A stretch of 32,515 bases of DNA from Pirellulaceae bacterium (GTDB lineage: Bacteria > Planctomycetota > Planctomycetia > Pirellulales > Pirellulaceae). How positions within the stretch are numbered: position 1 is the stretch's first letter; each line of letters begins with the position of its first letter. Under the pieces are notes generated by a model, which saw only the letters and a program-made list of their open reading frames with translations, had not been told where the DNA came from and did not search any database. The position numbers were made by a program, and so were the translations under genes. This document shows positions 21,518 to 29,578 of this stretch, piece after piece. The DNA lies in contig JASMLW010000100.1 of assembly GCA_030748485.1 (NCBI GenBank), forward strand, positions 1 through 32,515, given 5' to 3'.

Positions 21518-22510
21518 ATGTCACGCGAAGACGATTCTCAGCGGTTTCGGCCGACGACAACTCCGGAAATGCTCCGCCGCCGGGCCGGCCTGCTGCGCTG
21601 TTTGCGGCAGTTCTTTGACGACCGCGAGTTCATAGAAGTCGAGACGCCGTTGTTATCTCGCGATACGGTCGTCGACAGGCACATCGATCCGGTGAGCGTC
21701 GATTGTTTGGATCCGTCGGGGAATCGAGAAGTTCGTTGGCTGCAGACGTCGCCCGAGTTTGCGATGAAGCGGCTGCTGGCCGCCGGCGAGCAGCGGATCT
21801 ACCAGATCGCGCGCGCCTTTCGCAGTGGTGAGCGGGGGGCGCTTCACAACCCCGAGTTCACAATGCTCGAGTGGTATCGAGTGGGTGATCGGATGAAGGA
21901 CGGCGTCGATCTGCTCTGCGACCTCATCGAGCACGTGACGGGTCGCGAGCGTCCACAGCGCATCTCGTTCGCAGTCGCATTCCAATCGTTTGCCGGCGTC
22001 GACCCACACCGCGACGCCGTCGACGTCTGGCGCGAGGCGGCGCAGCGGCTGAGTCTCGTCATCCCCGAGTCGCTCGGCGACGATGTCGACGATTGGATCG
22101 ACCTGTTCATGGTTGAGGTTGTCGAGCCGCGTTTGCGAGAGTTAGGGCAGGTCGTCGTCTACGACTACCCGGCGTCTCAATGCGCGCTGGCCCAGGTCCG
22201 CATCGATTCCGCTACGGGCGTTCGAGTCGCCGAGCGTTTCGAGCTCTACCTGGATGGCGTCGAGGTGGCCAACGGCTATCACGAGTTGCTGGACCCGGTA
22301 GCTCTGGCCTCCAGAAACTGTGCCGTGAATCAACAGCGCGCGGGCGACCACAAGCCGCCCTTACCGGCGGAGAGTCAACTGGTGGCGGCCATGGAAGCGG
22401 GTCTGCCGCCTTCTGTCGGTGTGGCGCTCGGCGTCGACCGATTGTTGATGGTGCTGGCGGGAGCCGCGAACATCGATCAGGTAATCGCCTTTCCGTGGGA
22501 TCGCGCTTGA
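21518..22510 (+). CDS. epmA: EF-P--(R)-beta-lysine ligase EpmA (LysRS-like)
   Basis: 330 residues, near E. coli EpmA (325). It is a class II lysyl-tRNA synthetase-like catalytic core without the N-terminal anticodon-binding domain. EpmA activates (R)-beta-lysine with ATP and transfers it to K34 of EF-P. Motif 2 is visible as FRSGE (101-105) followed by HNPEFTMLEWY, and motif 3 as GVALGVDRLL (GVDR at 305-308). The opening RAGLLRCLRQFFDDREFIEVETP matches class II motif 1. It lies 119 bases downstream of efp on the same strand, with an inverted repeat between. EpmC, the hydroxylase of some gammaproteobacteria, is not in the window. Confidence 0.94.
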   Translation: MSREDDSQRFRPTTTPEMLRRRAGLLRCLRQFFDDREFIEVETPLLSRDTVVDRHIDPVSVDCLDPSGNREVRWLQTSPEFAMKRLLAAGEQRIYQIARAFRSGERGALHNPEFTMLEWYRVGDRMKDGVDLLCDLIEHVTGRERPQRISFAVAFQSFAGVDPHRDAVDVWREAAQRLSLVIPESLGDDVDDWIDLFMVEVVEPRLRELGQVVVYDYPASQCALAQVRIDSATGVRVAERFELYLDGVEVANGYHELLDPVALASRNCAVNQQRAGDHKPPLPAESQLVAAMEAGLPPSVGVALGVDRLLMVLAGAANIDQVIAFPWDRA

Positions 22511-22519
22511 ACGTTCCCG

Positions 22520-23020
22520 TCAAGCACCCGCGTCAGCGGGAATGTCCAGGAACCTCAGCTCGTCCTCCGCGACATCGAGCAGCGCGACGCTGAACTTCTC
22601 CGCCTCGTGCAATGAGCCCGGATTGATCCGCCGCGTTCTGAGGTCGAGCCAGTCACAGCGTAGATGGGTGTGGCCGGTCAGCAGGTAGTGAGGCTCCGAT
22701 TCCATCAGTGGCCTGAAATCCATCGACCGGTGACCGTGGGCGACCGCGATCCGCTTCTCGCCGATTTCGAATTGACCGCCCCACTCCAGACAGTGCGCCC
22801 CCAGACTTGTGGCCGCCTCTTGCAAGATGTGAACCATGTCGGAATCGTGATTGCCGAATGCGAAGTAGAGTGGCTTGACCGCGCAGGTGGCGAGTACATC
22901 GGGTCCGACGATGTCGCCGCAATGAACCAACACCTCAGCGCCTGCGGAGACTAAGCGCTCTACGGCGAATTGCGTTCGCCGGAGCTGGTCATGGGTGTCG
23001 GAAAGGACGCCAATGCGCAC
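22520..23020 (-). CDS. YfcE/MJ0936-family metallophosphoesterase
   Basis: 166 residues, typical length. All five blocks of the dinuclear metal centre are present: D8 and H10 in SDTHD, D36 in HCGDIVG, N57-H58-D59 in GNHDS, H95-G-H97 and G116-H117-T-H119. These enzymes hydrolyse phosphodiesters or phosphomonoesters; the natural substrate of this subfamily is generally unknown. It converges with epmA, with 9 bases between the stops. Its start codon gives the canonical MRIGVLSDTH, so the start is secure. Confidence 0.92.
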   Translation of the reverse strand: MRIGVLSDTHDQLRRTQFAVERLVSAGAEVLVHCGDIVGPDVLATCAVKPLYFAFGNHDSDMVHILQEAATSLGAHCLEWGGQFEIGEKRIAVAHGHRSMDFRPLMESEPHYLLTGHTHLRCDWLDLRTRRINPGSLHEAEKFSVALLDVAEDELRFLDIPADAGA

Positions 23021-23306
23021 GTGCTGCGAACCGTTGGAAAAGAGTCATCCCGTCGTCAGTCTACCATCCCGGATTTGTAATACGATTCTCGATGTAGACG
23101 TGCGATTGCGGGCGTTTTTGAGGAACGGACACCCGCCGCCCAGCCACCGTTGCAATCGCTACAATTGACGCACCGGGTCGATGGCGGGTGCGATTTCTCC
23201 GCCAATCGCTTGACCGGGATCACCGCGCGCGGTTAGCCTGCAGCGGGCCCATATCTTCAAACCATTTTGCATTTGGGCAAACGCCCTTCCACTTGAGGAG
23301 TTTTTG

Positions 23307-24923
23307 ATGAAGAATGCGATCGTCTACACGCTGGCGGCCGCCCTGTTGGCGTTGCTGCATCAATCTGCTTTGGCGAGCGATCACTTCCTCACCGTGGGTG
23401 GCGGCTATTCCCCGCGCGGCAATCAGATCTCGCTGGAGAAGAACGTTCAGTTGTTCCAGCGGCTGTTGGGTCAGGAATACGGCGAAGGCGCGCCTCACCA
23501 CATTCTGTTTAGTGACGGCAACCATGCTGGTCCCGACATTCAGTACATGGACCCCGAATTCAAGATTCCGCGGCACGTCGAGTTGTTGGCTCGCGTTTTT
23601 CGCCAAACAAAGTATTTGAAATACCAGTACCGAACTCACCAGATCGAAAACGTTCAAGGTGTTTCCAGCCACGACAACTTGAAGAAGTGGTTTGAAGAAG
23701 TAGGGGCCAAGTTGAAGGCCGGCGATCGGCTCTTCATTTACGCCACGGCGCACGGAGGGCGAGGGCCCGATCGGAAGCAACCGCAGAACACAGTGCTCTA
23801 CCTCTGGCGGAACCAACGCATCTCGATGAAGGACTTCACCGCGCTGCTGGACAAAGTGCCGTCCGAGGTGCCGGTCGTGACGGTCATGGTGCAGTGCTAC
23901 GCGGGTGGGTTCGCCAACCTGACGTTCGAAGGAGGTGACCCCAAATCGGGAGCCGCCCAGCCTCAACGCTGCGGTTTCTTCGCCACGGTGCACAACCGCG
24001 TCGCCGCGGGCTGTACGCCGGACATCAACGAAGCGAACTACCAGGAGTACAGCAGTTACTTTTGGGCGGCCCTGCAAGGAAAGACTCGCACGGGCCAGCC
24101 GATCGACTCCTGTGACTACGACGGAGACGGCCGCACTTCGTTCGCCGAGGCTCACGCCTACGCGCTGTTGACCTCCGGATCCATCGACGTGTCGATCAAA
24201 ACATCGGACACATTTCTCCGCGCTTTTAGTGCCACGACCGCCAAGAAACCCGCCAAAAAAGGCGACGGTAAAAAAGACGACGCTAAGAAAGACGACGCTA
24301 AAAAAGACGACGCCGCGGAGAAGGCCGCGGACGACTCGGTCGAGCAACCGGTCGCTGCTGAGCCAAAGCCGTTGCTGACAGTCAATACTTCGTACGACGA
24401 GTTGTTCGCGCTGGCGCACCCGGTCGACAAAGCCGTGCTCGACGGACTCTCCGTTCAGCTTGAGTTGAAGGAGAGCGAGCGCGGAAAGGAAGCGAAGAAA
24501 CTGGCGGACGATTTGATGAAGCAAAAGAAGGCCGTCGAGTCGACACAGGGCAAGCTCAATCGTGAATACGGCTCGATCACGAAACAGATCAATGAGTCGT
24601 TGCTGTTCCGTTGGCCGCAACTGAACAATCGCTGGCATCCCGAGTCGATCGCGCTGGTGGCGGACGAAGGCGATACGATCATCAAGGCGATCGAGTCGCA
24701 CGCGCGTTACAAACGGTTCGAGGAGCTGTCCGCCGAACTCCAGCAGATTTCGGCCAAACGTCTCGACTTCGACAAGCGTTGGGCCAAGTGCCAGCGGTTG
24801 ATTCGAGCGCTCGAGAATGTCGCGCTGGCGGCCAATTTGCCGCAGCTGTCCGACGAGAAACGAGTTGCCGAATACGAGCAGCTGATCGCATCGGAAAACG
24901 GCTTCTTCGGGCCGAAGAAGTAG
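23307..24923 (+). CDS. Exported caspase/legumain-like (clan CD) cysteine peptidase with EF-hand
   Basis: 538 residues from the ATG at 23307, with GAGGAG 6 bases upstream. A signal peptide (TLAAALLALLHQSALA) predicts export. Residues 25-265 look like a clan CD fold. The presumed catalytic His is H149 in FIYATAHGG, after a beta-strand, and the presumed Cys is C197 in VMVQCYAGGF, also after a strand; this is the His-Gly/Cys dyad layout of caspase and C13 families. A canonical EF-hand loop follows at 270-281 (DYDGDGRTSFAE), with acidic residues at positions 1, 3, 5 and 12. Next is a Lys/Asp repeat linker at about 300-330 (KKDDA units). A charged helical C-terminal domain of about 200 residues completes it. 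I infer calcium-dependent proteolysis outside the cytoplasm; substrate and activity are unproven. Confidence 0.8.
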   Translation: MKNAIVYTLAAALLALLHQSALASDHFLTVGGGYSPRGNQISLEKNVQLFQRLLGQEYGEGAPHHILFSDGNHAGPDIQYMDPEFKIPRHVELLARVFRQTKYLKYQYRTHQIENVQGVSSHDNLKKWFEEVGAKLKAGDRLFIYATAHGGRGPDRKQPQNTVLYLWRNQRISMKDFTALLDKVPSEVPVVTVMVQCYAGGFANLTFEGGDPKSGAAQPQRCGFFATVHNRVAAGCTPDINEANYQEYSSYFWAALQGKTRTGQPIDSCDYDGDGRTSFAEAHAYALLTSGSIDVSIKTSDTFLRAFSATTAKKPAKKGDGKKDDAKKDDAKKDDAAEKAADDSVEQPVAAEPKPLLTVNTSYDELFALAHPVDKAVLDGLSVQLELKESERGKEAKKLADDLMKQKKAVESTQGKLNREYGSITKQINESLLFRWPQLNNRWHPESIALVADEGDTIIKAIESHARYKRFEELSAELQQISAKRLDFDKRWAKCQRLIRALENVALAANLPQLSDEKRVAEYEQLIASENGFFGPKK

Positions 24924-24938
24924 GTCGGTCTCAGTCGG

Positions 24939-26405
24939 CTATTCCCGCTCGAATGGAAACAGCGGTCGGCGGCGGCGCTCGAATGGCAGCGTCGTCATGT
25001 CGGCCGTCGTGCAGCCCGGTGTGTTGACGCGGATCAGTTGCTTGCAGACCGGTGCGTACGCAGCCACCGGAGCGTTGACGCCTTTGGCGACAAGCACCTG
25101 GAAGGCGGCCGGGTCGACATCGAATGTCGTCAGCTGTTTGATGCTGAAGGGCGGCATCCGCTGCGACGAGAGCATGACGGTCAGTCCGCGGTCGTCGCGG
25201 ACGACGGCGGTCGGGCCTTGATCACACTGAGTGAACCCGCCGTGCCGAGGCTCCGTCTCCACAAATTTCCCATCGAATAGCCCCACCACTTCGACCTGCT
25301 CCACCAGCGGCGCGCCGTGCAGCTCATCGGTCTTGCCTCCCATCGTCAATTGCAATCTCGCTCCGACCCCCGCCCGGCGGGCCTCCCGTTGCGATTCGGG
25401 GTCGAACAGGCAGACGAACGCCGGGCCCTGCGCGCGTCTTGACAATTCCGCAGCGAGAAACGTGCTGTCCGCCGGGGATCCGCCGCCGACGTTGTCACCC
25501 ATGTCCAACAAGCAGACCGGACCCTCTTGCGAGTAGGCCGAGTCGACGGCGTCGGGGATGTCGATCAATTGGCCGTCAAACTGCTCGCGGTGACTCCACA
25601 AGTAGTCCGCCAATTCGGCGCAGCTCTGCTCGGCCACCGCCGCATCGCCGTCCGCGACCGCCAACACGGCGCTGCCCATTTCCTCGACGTCCGCGTAGGG
25701 GAAACCGAGTAGGATGCTGTTGCTCAAGAGTTTCGGCTCGCTCAATTGGCGATCGGCCAGCTGGTACAGCGGAACGAGATGAGGATCGCTGGTCAGTTGG
25801 CGTTCAATGTTGATCGCCAGCGGCGGAAAGGCGGCGCGCGTCACCGGTTGAATCTCACCTCGCAACGTTCGCAGCAGCAGTTGAGCCGCTTCTTGTCCCC
25901 GCGCCCGCTGGTCGAGATGAGGGTTGCTGCGGTAGGCGACAATCGCATCGCAAGCATCGACCATCGCCGGCGACAGATTTGCGTGGGCGTCGAGCGTCGC
26001 GACGATCGGCAGTTCGCCGACGCGCGACCGCAACTCGGTCAACCAGTATCCATCGGCGTCGGGATAGGCTTCGCTAACCGTCGCTCCGTGCGGCGCGGCC
26101 AGAATTCCGTCCAGCGGTCCAGCGTTCTCCAGCTGTTCGAACAACATCGCCATAATGGCGGACATCGCTGCGGCCCGCACCGTTCCGTACGGCACGGCGC
26201 GAGCGGCGATCAGAGGCACGACTTCCACACCCTCCGCCTGGTCGAGCACTGAAAAGAAACCGCCCACCTCGTGGTGCGTGTCGGCCATCGCCGCGCGGAC
26301 ATCCTCACCCACGCACAGCACGCTTTGCCGAAAATGTTCGAGCGAGGTCGGCTCGGCGATGAATGTGTTCGATTCGTGCAGGAGTGCGGCGATCGCGACG
26401 CGCAT
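24939..26405 (-). CDS. M81-family metallopeptidase, MlrC-like
   Basis: 488 residues, the usual size for the MlrC family. Family blocks are visible: HESNTF at 10-15, AAPHGA, TLDAHAN with D139 and H141, and NPHLD with H163. The D/H/H set matches the Asp-His-His zinc site of microcystinase C with the same spacing. Further on are LDMGDNVGGGSPADST and, near the end, SSQRMPPFS and VNTPGCTTADM. The first member was described in microcystin breakdown, but planctomycetes lacking that pathway carry many copies, so the true substrate is open. It is divergent from the RraA-like gene with a 182-base gap. Confidence 0.92.
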   Translation of the reverse strand: MRVAIAALLHESNTFIAEPTSLEHFRQSVLCVGEDVRAAMADTHHEVGGFFSVLDQAEGVEVVPLIAARAVPYGTVRAAAMSAIMAMLFEQLENAGPLDGILAAPHGATVSEAYPDADGYWLTELRSRVGELPIVATLDAHANLSPAMVDACDAIVAYRSNPHLDQRARGQEAAQLLLRTLRGEIQPVTRAAFPPLAINIERQLTSDPHLVPLYQLADRQLSEPKLLSNSILLGFPYADVEEMGSAVLAVADGDAAVAEQSCAELADYLWSHREQFDGQLIDIPDAVDSAYSQEGPVCLLDMGDNVGGGSPADSTFLAAELSRRAQGPAFVCLFDPESQREARRAGVGARLQLTMGGKTDELHGAPLVEQVEVVGLFDGKFVETEPRHGGFTQCDQGPTAVVRDDRGLTVMLSSQRMPPFSIKQLTTFDVDPAAFQVLVAKGVNAPVAAYAPVCKQLIRVNTPGCTTADMTTLPFERRRRPLFPFERE

Positions 26406-26587
26406 GGCTATTCCTTTTCCGATACGATGGAGCCCCGCGAGCGGCCGTTTAGCTCGCGCTCCATGTTGGTTTCTTCGGGACGTGCAAACTTGCCGCGGCC
26501 AGCATTGAGCAAGCTCGATGATAGCCGCGCCGCATTGTCGCTCCCCGCCGCATTTGGTGAAAGTGAACGCGAAGAAAATGAACCGCC

Positions 26588-27253
26588 ATGGCTAAGAAAT
26601 CGGAAACCGTCACTCTCGCCATGATGCGTGAGTCGCTGTACGCGGCCGTCGTCTGCGATGCGCTGGACAGCCTGGGCTACAAACATCAGTCGCCCCGCGC
26701 GGCGCTGCTCCCCCAGACCACCACGGGCCTGCTCGTCGGCCGCTGCAAAACAACTTTGTGGGCCGACATGTATCACACCGATCCCAATCCGTACGAGCTG
26801 GAACTGGCCGCCGTCGATAGTTGCCAACCGGACGACGTGATGATCGCCGCCGCGGGCGGGTCGCTGAGGTCGGGGATTTGGGGCGAGTTGCTGTCGACAG
26901 CGGCTCGCAACACCGGCTGTGTCGGAGTCATCGCCGATGGGGCGGTCCGCGATATCCAACAAATGAAGACGATGGAGTTTCCCTGCTTCGCCCGCGGCGG
27001 CTGCATTTACGACAGCCAGGATCGGCAGCGAGTCATCGATATCGATGTGCGGGTCGAGATTGATGAAGTCTCCTTCAGCCCGGGTGATTTGGTCTTCGCC
27101 GACGTCGACGGCGTCGTTGTCGTCCCACAAGAAATTGAACACCAGGCAATCGATCGGGCGTGGAACAAAGTCCACGACGAGAACATCACACGGGACGCGA
27201 TCCGAGCTGGTATGAAAGCCGCCGATGCGTACAAGAAGTACGGGGTCCTCTGA
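26588..27253 (+). CDS. RraA-like protein (4-hydroxy-4-methyl-2-oxoglutarate/oxaloacetate aldolase type)
   Basis: 221 residues. The family core is visible: a GG turn at 90-91 (AAAGGSLRSGIWGEL) and GVIADGAVRDI at 113-123, where R121 and D122 correspond to the Arg-Asp pair that binds substrate and metal in HMG/CHA aldolases. VDGVVVVP follows near 180. Such proteins are class II pyruvate aldolases, oxaloacetate decarboxylases, or regulators of RNase E. With sugar-acid enzymes nearby and none of the RraA-RNase E context, an aldolase or decarboxylase role is more likely. It lies 9 bases ahead of the serine hydrolase gene, so the two are cotranscribed. Confidence 0.88.
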   Translation: MAKKSETVTLAMMRESLYAAVVCDALDSLGYKHQSPRAALLPQTTTGLLVGRCKTTLWADMYHTDPNPYELELAAVDSCQPDDVMIAAAGGSLRSGIWGELLSTAARNTGCVGVIADGAVRDIQQMKTMEFPCFARGGCIYDSQDRQRVIDIDVRVEIDEVSFSPGDLVFADVDGVVVVPQEIEHQAIDRAWNKVHDENITRDAIRAGMKAADAYKKYGVL

Positions 27254-27262
27254 CCCAAGTGG

Positions 27263-28363
27263 ATGGCAATCATGGCGGCAACAAAACGTATCGACGTCTT
27301 GTGGGGCTTGCTCCAGCGGTGGGCGGATGAAGGCTGTCGGTCGATCGCCGCGGAAACGGGTCGGGGCGACGGCGAGTCGGCGTCGTTCGCGGCGGGGACG
27401 CTGTCCGCGACAGACGGGGCGAGCGTCACCGCCGATAGCATCTTCTTGATCGCTTCACCTACGAAACCGCTCGTCGCGACCGCCGCCATGATGCTGGTCG
27501 AGCAAGGACGACTTCAACTCGATCACCGCGTGCAGCGATATCTGCCCGAGTTTCGTGGCGGCGGAAAGGAAGATGTCCGCCTGATCCATCTGCTCACCCA
27601 CACGTCGGGGTTGCCCGACATGTTGCCGAACAACGTGGCGCTTCGTCAGGCGCACGCGCCGCTCGCCGAGTTCATGCGCCACGTGAATGATGTGGAGCTG
27701 CACTTCGAACCGGGAACTCGCGTGCACTACCAGAGCATGGGACTGCTGACGCTGGCGACGGTGATGGAGAGCGTTGCCGAGGTCGCCGTGCCCGACCTGT
27801 TGCAGCAGCAGATTTTCGCACCGCTCGGCATGCGCGACACCGCGCTGGGAATCCCCGCGGCGTGGCGGTCGAGCGACCATTCGGCTCGCCTCACCGCCTC
27901 GCAAGTCGAAGGCCAAGAGGGAGCCGACGATTGGGGCTGGAACAGCGACTATTGGCGAGAGTTGGGCGCGCCGTGGGGTGGGTTGCTGTCGACCGCCGCC
28001 GATTGGGGCAAACTGGCGAGACATTTGTTGGGGATCCACGCAGGCGGCGACGGCGTCGTTAGCCCCTCGACTCTGCGGGCCATGACCACGAACCAGCTAG
28101 GCCGCATGGCGGGGATTCCATCCGCCACCGCTCGCGCGACCCCTTGGGGACTGGGCTGGCAACTCAACTGGCCCGGCCATCCCCGCGGCTTCGGCGAACT
28201 CTTGCCGGCCGCGGCGTACGGACACTGGGGCGCGACCGGCACAATGATCTGGATCGACCCGACGCGCGACGCCTACGGAGTTGTTCTCACCACCGAACCC
28301 ATCGCCGCCGAAGATCGCCGTCAAATCGCCTTCGGCAATCTTTCGTCAGCCGTCTGGGGGTAG
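27263..28363 (+). CDS. Serine hydrolase of the beta-lactamase/class C family
   Basis: 366 residues; an in-frame ATG three codons later is an alternative start. The nucleophile motif S65-P-T-K68 (IASPTKPL), the family block HLLTHTSGLPD at 109-119, Y156-Q-S158 in place of Tyr-x-Asn, and H321-W-G323 in place of Lys-Thr-Gly are all visible. This pattern is typical of the esterase/EstB and D-aminopeptidase side of the family rather than true beta-lactamases. No signal peptide is seen, which suggests a cytoplasmic esterase or amidase. It is coupled to the RraA-like gene upstream. A family-A hairpin repeat begins about 20 bases after the stop. Confidence 0.9.
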   Translation: MAIMAATKRIDVLWGLLQRWADEGCRSIAAETGRGDGESASFAAGTLSATDGASVTADSIFLIASPTKPLVATAAMMLVEQGRLQLDHRVQRYLPEFRGGGKEDVRLIHLLTHTSGLPDMLPNNVALRQAHAPLAEFMRHVNDVELHFEPGTRVHYQSMGLLTLATVMESVAEVAVPDLLQQQIFAPLGMRDTALGIPAAWRSSDHSARLTASQVEGQEGADDWGWNSDYWRELGAPWGGLLSTAADWGKLARHLLGIHAGGDGVVSPSTLRAMTTNQLGRMAGIPSATARATPWGLGWQLNWPGHPRGFGELLPAAAYGHWGATGTMIWIDPTRDAYGVVLTTEPIAAEDRRQIAFGNLSSAVWG

Positions 28364-28384
28364 TGTTCCATCTGCCACAGCAAT

Positions 28385-28439
28385 AGGTCCTGCTGCCGGG
28401 CAGGACTTCGCGACGAAGTCGCGACAATGGGTGTTCCAT
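28385..28439 (+). repeat. Dispersed intergenic hairpin repeat, family A, copy 2
   Basis: Partner of 980-1033. The hairpin is TCGCGAC-GAA-GTCGCGA (7-bp stem). Here it is also bracketed by GTGTTCCATCTGC at 28363-28375 and 28431-28443, the first of which begins on the last base of the serine hydrolase stop codon. Confidence 0.75.
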
Positions 28440-28511
28440 CTGCAACAAACCGGCGCTGAATCACGCGACTGCTTCTGGGACTGACTCGCTTTCGTTTCCA
28501 CGCTTCCAAAA

Positions 28512-29555
28512 CTAGACGTTGGCTAGTTCGACCGCGCGGCCGTCCGCCGCGCGGCGCGCGACGGCCGCGGTGAACTGCATGTAGTCGACGCCGCTGGCGA
28601 AGTCGGTGAACTGAATCGCGCGCTCGCCGCGAATCGCTTCGACAAAGTCTCTTTCGACGCGCCAACCACCAGCTTTCTCGGCAGGTATCTCAACGAGTTC
28701 GAGACGCTCTTGGTTGCTCGTTCCCATCCACAACTCGTCGCGCTCACCGAATGCAACTCGCATCGTTCCGGCCGTCCCGTAGATGTGTATTTGCGGGCCG
28801 GGCCCATGGTGCATCACGCCGCTGAGGTGATAGACGCCGCGGCCGCCGCCAGCGATTTCGGTGAGCACATGGACTGAATCGGGCGTGCCGACCAGCCTCG
28901 GCTCACCCGTTGCGGGATCCGTCCGCCGCTCGACAAACGTGTGCGTTTGCGCATGGACGCGACAAGGCTGGGGCGTCCAACGGGTGAGTGTTTCGTGGAG
29001 AATGCCGAGCGCCAACATGTTGAGACCGCTGAGTTCGGCATCCTGGCGCCAGTGGATCGGCGCGGCGGGATCGATCAGAGCCGGGCTGGTTGCCAGCACG
29101 ACGACCTCGCGCAATTCGCCAATGAAACCTTCCTGCAGTTTCTCGACCACGACTTGGTGCGCGTGCAGGCCGAGGGGACTGGGAACGATCTGCGTGACGA
29201 GGTTCGGATAGCGTTCGCTGGCGGCGAGCATTTGGCGAGCTTCGCTTACGTTTCGCGCCATGCGAGCTTCGGTCATCACATGTTTGCCGGCGTCGAGCGC
29301 AGCGCACGTGATTTCGCAATGAAGATAGGGCCACGTGCCGACGACCACGGCGTCGATATCGTCATCGTCGACGAGTTCCCGCCAGCTGTGATACCTTTTG
29401 GGAATACCAAACTCGGCCGCGGCGCGCTCCGTTGACTCCCCGCTGCGATTGCAGACACCCGTGATCTCGACGCCGTCGCATTCGCGTAGCCCGGGCACAT
29501 GGCGCAGTCGTGTATTCGCACCCAACCCAATGACGCCGACTCGAATCGTGTCCAT
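28512..29555 (-). CDS. Gfo/Idh/MocA-family oxidoreductase
   Basis: 347 residues. The N-terminal Rossmann domain has VGVIGLGANT (6-15) and the later VVVGTWPYLHCEI typical of the family. The usual Glu-Lys-Pro signature is replaced by E96-A97-R98 (VMTEARMA), so the lysine that normally contacts cofactor and substrate is absent. The C-terminal beta-sheet domain is complete (HGPGPQIHIYGTAGTMRV). Such enzymes use NAD(P) to oxidise or reduce sugars and cyclitols; the altered signature leaves the activity open. It is downstream of the enolase-superfamily gene, 23 bases apart on the same strand, so the two probably form an operon for a sugar or sugar acid. Confidence 0.9.
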   Translation of the reverse strand: MDTIRVGVIGLGANTRLRHVPGLRECDGVEITGVCNRSGESTERAAAEFGIPKRYHSWRELVDDDDIDAVVVGTWPYLHCEITCAALDAGKHVMTEARMARNVSEARQMLAASERYPNLVTQIVPSPLGLHAHQVVVEKLQEGFIGELREVVVLATSPALIDPAAPIHWRQDAELSGLNMLALGILHETLTRWTPQPCRVHAQTHTFVERRTDPATGEPRLVGTPDSVHVLTEIAGGGRGVYHLSGVMHHGPGPQIHIYGTAGTMRVAFGERDELWMGTSNQERLELVEIPAEKAGGWRVERDFVEAIRGERAIQFTDFASGVDYMQFTAAVARRAADGRAVELANV

Positions 29556-29578
29556 TTCGATACCTCACACATGGCCGA

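Noticed and set aside
23220-24701. 493-codon open frame on the minus strand
   Set aside because: It lies antisense to the caspase-like gene, which has a signal peptide, catalytic motifs and a good ribosome-binding site. The antisense product has no recognisable features; high GC keeps antisense frames open.
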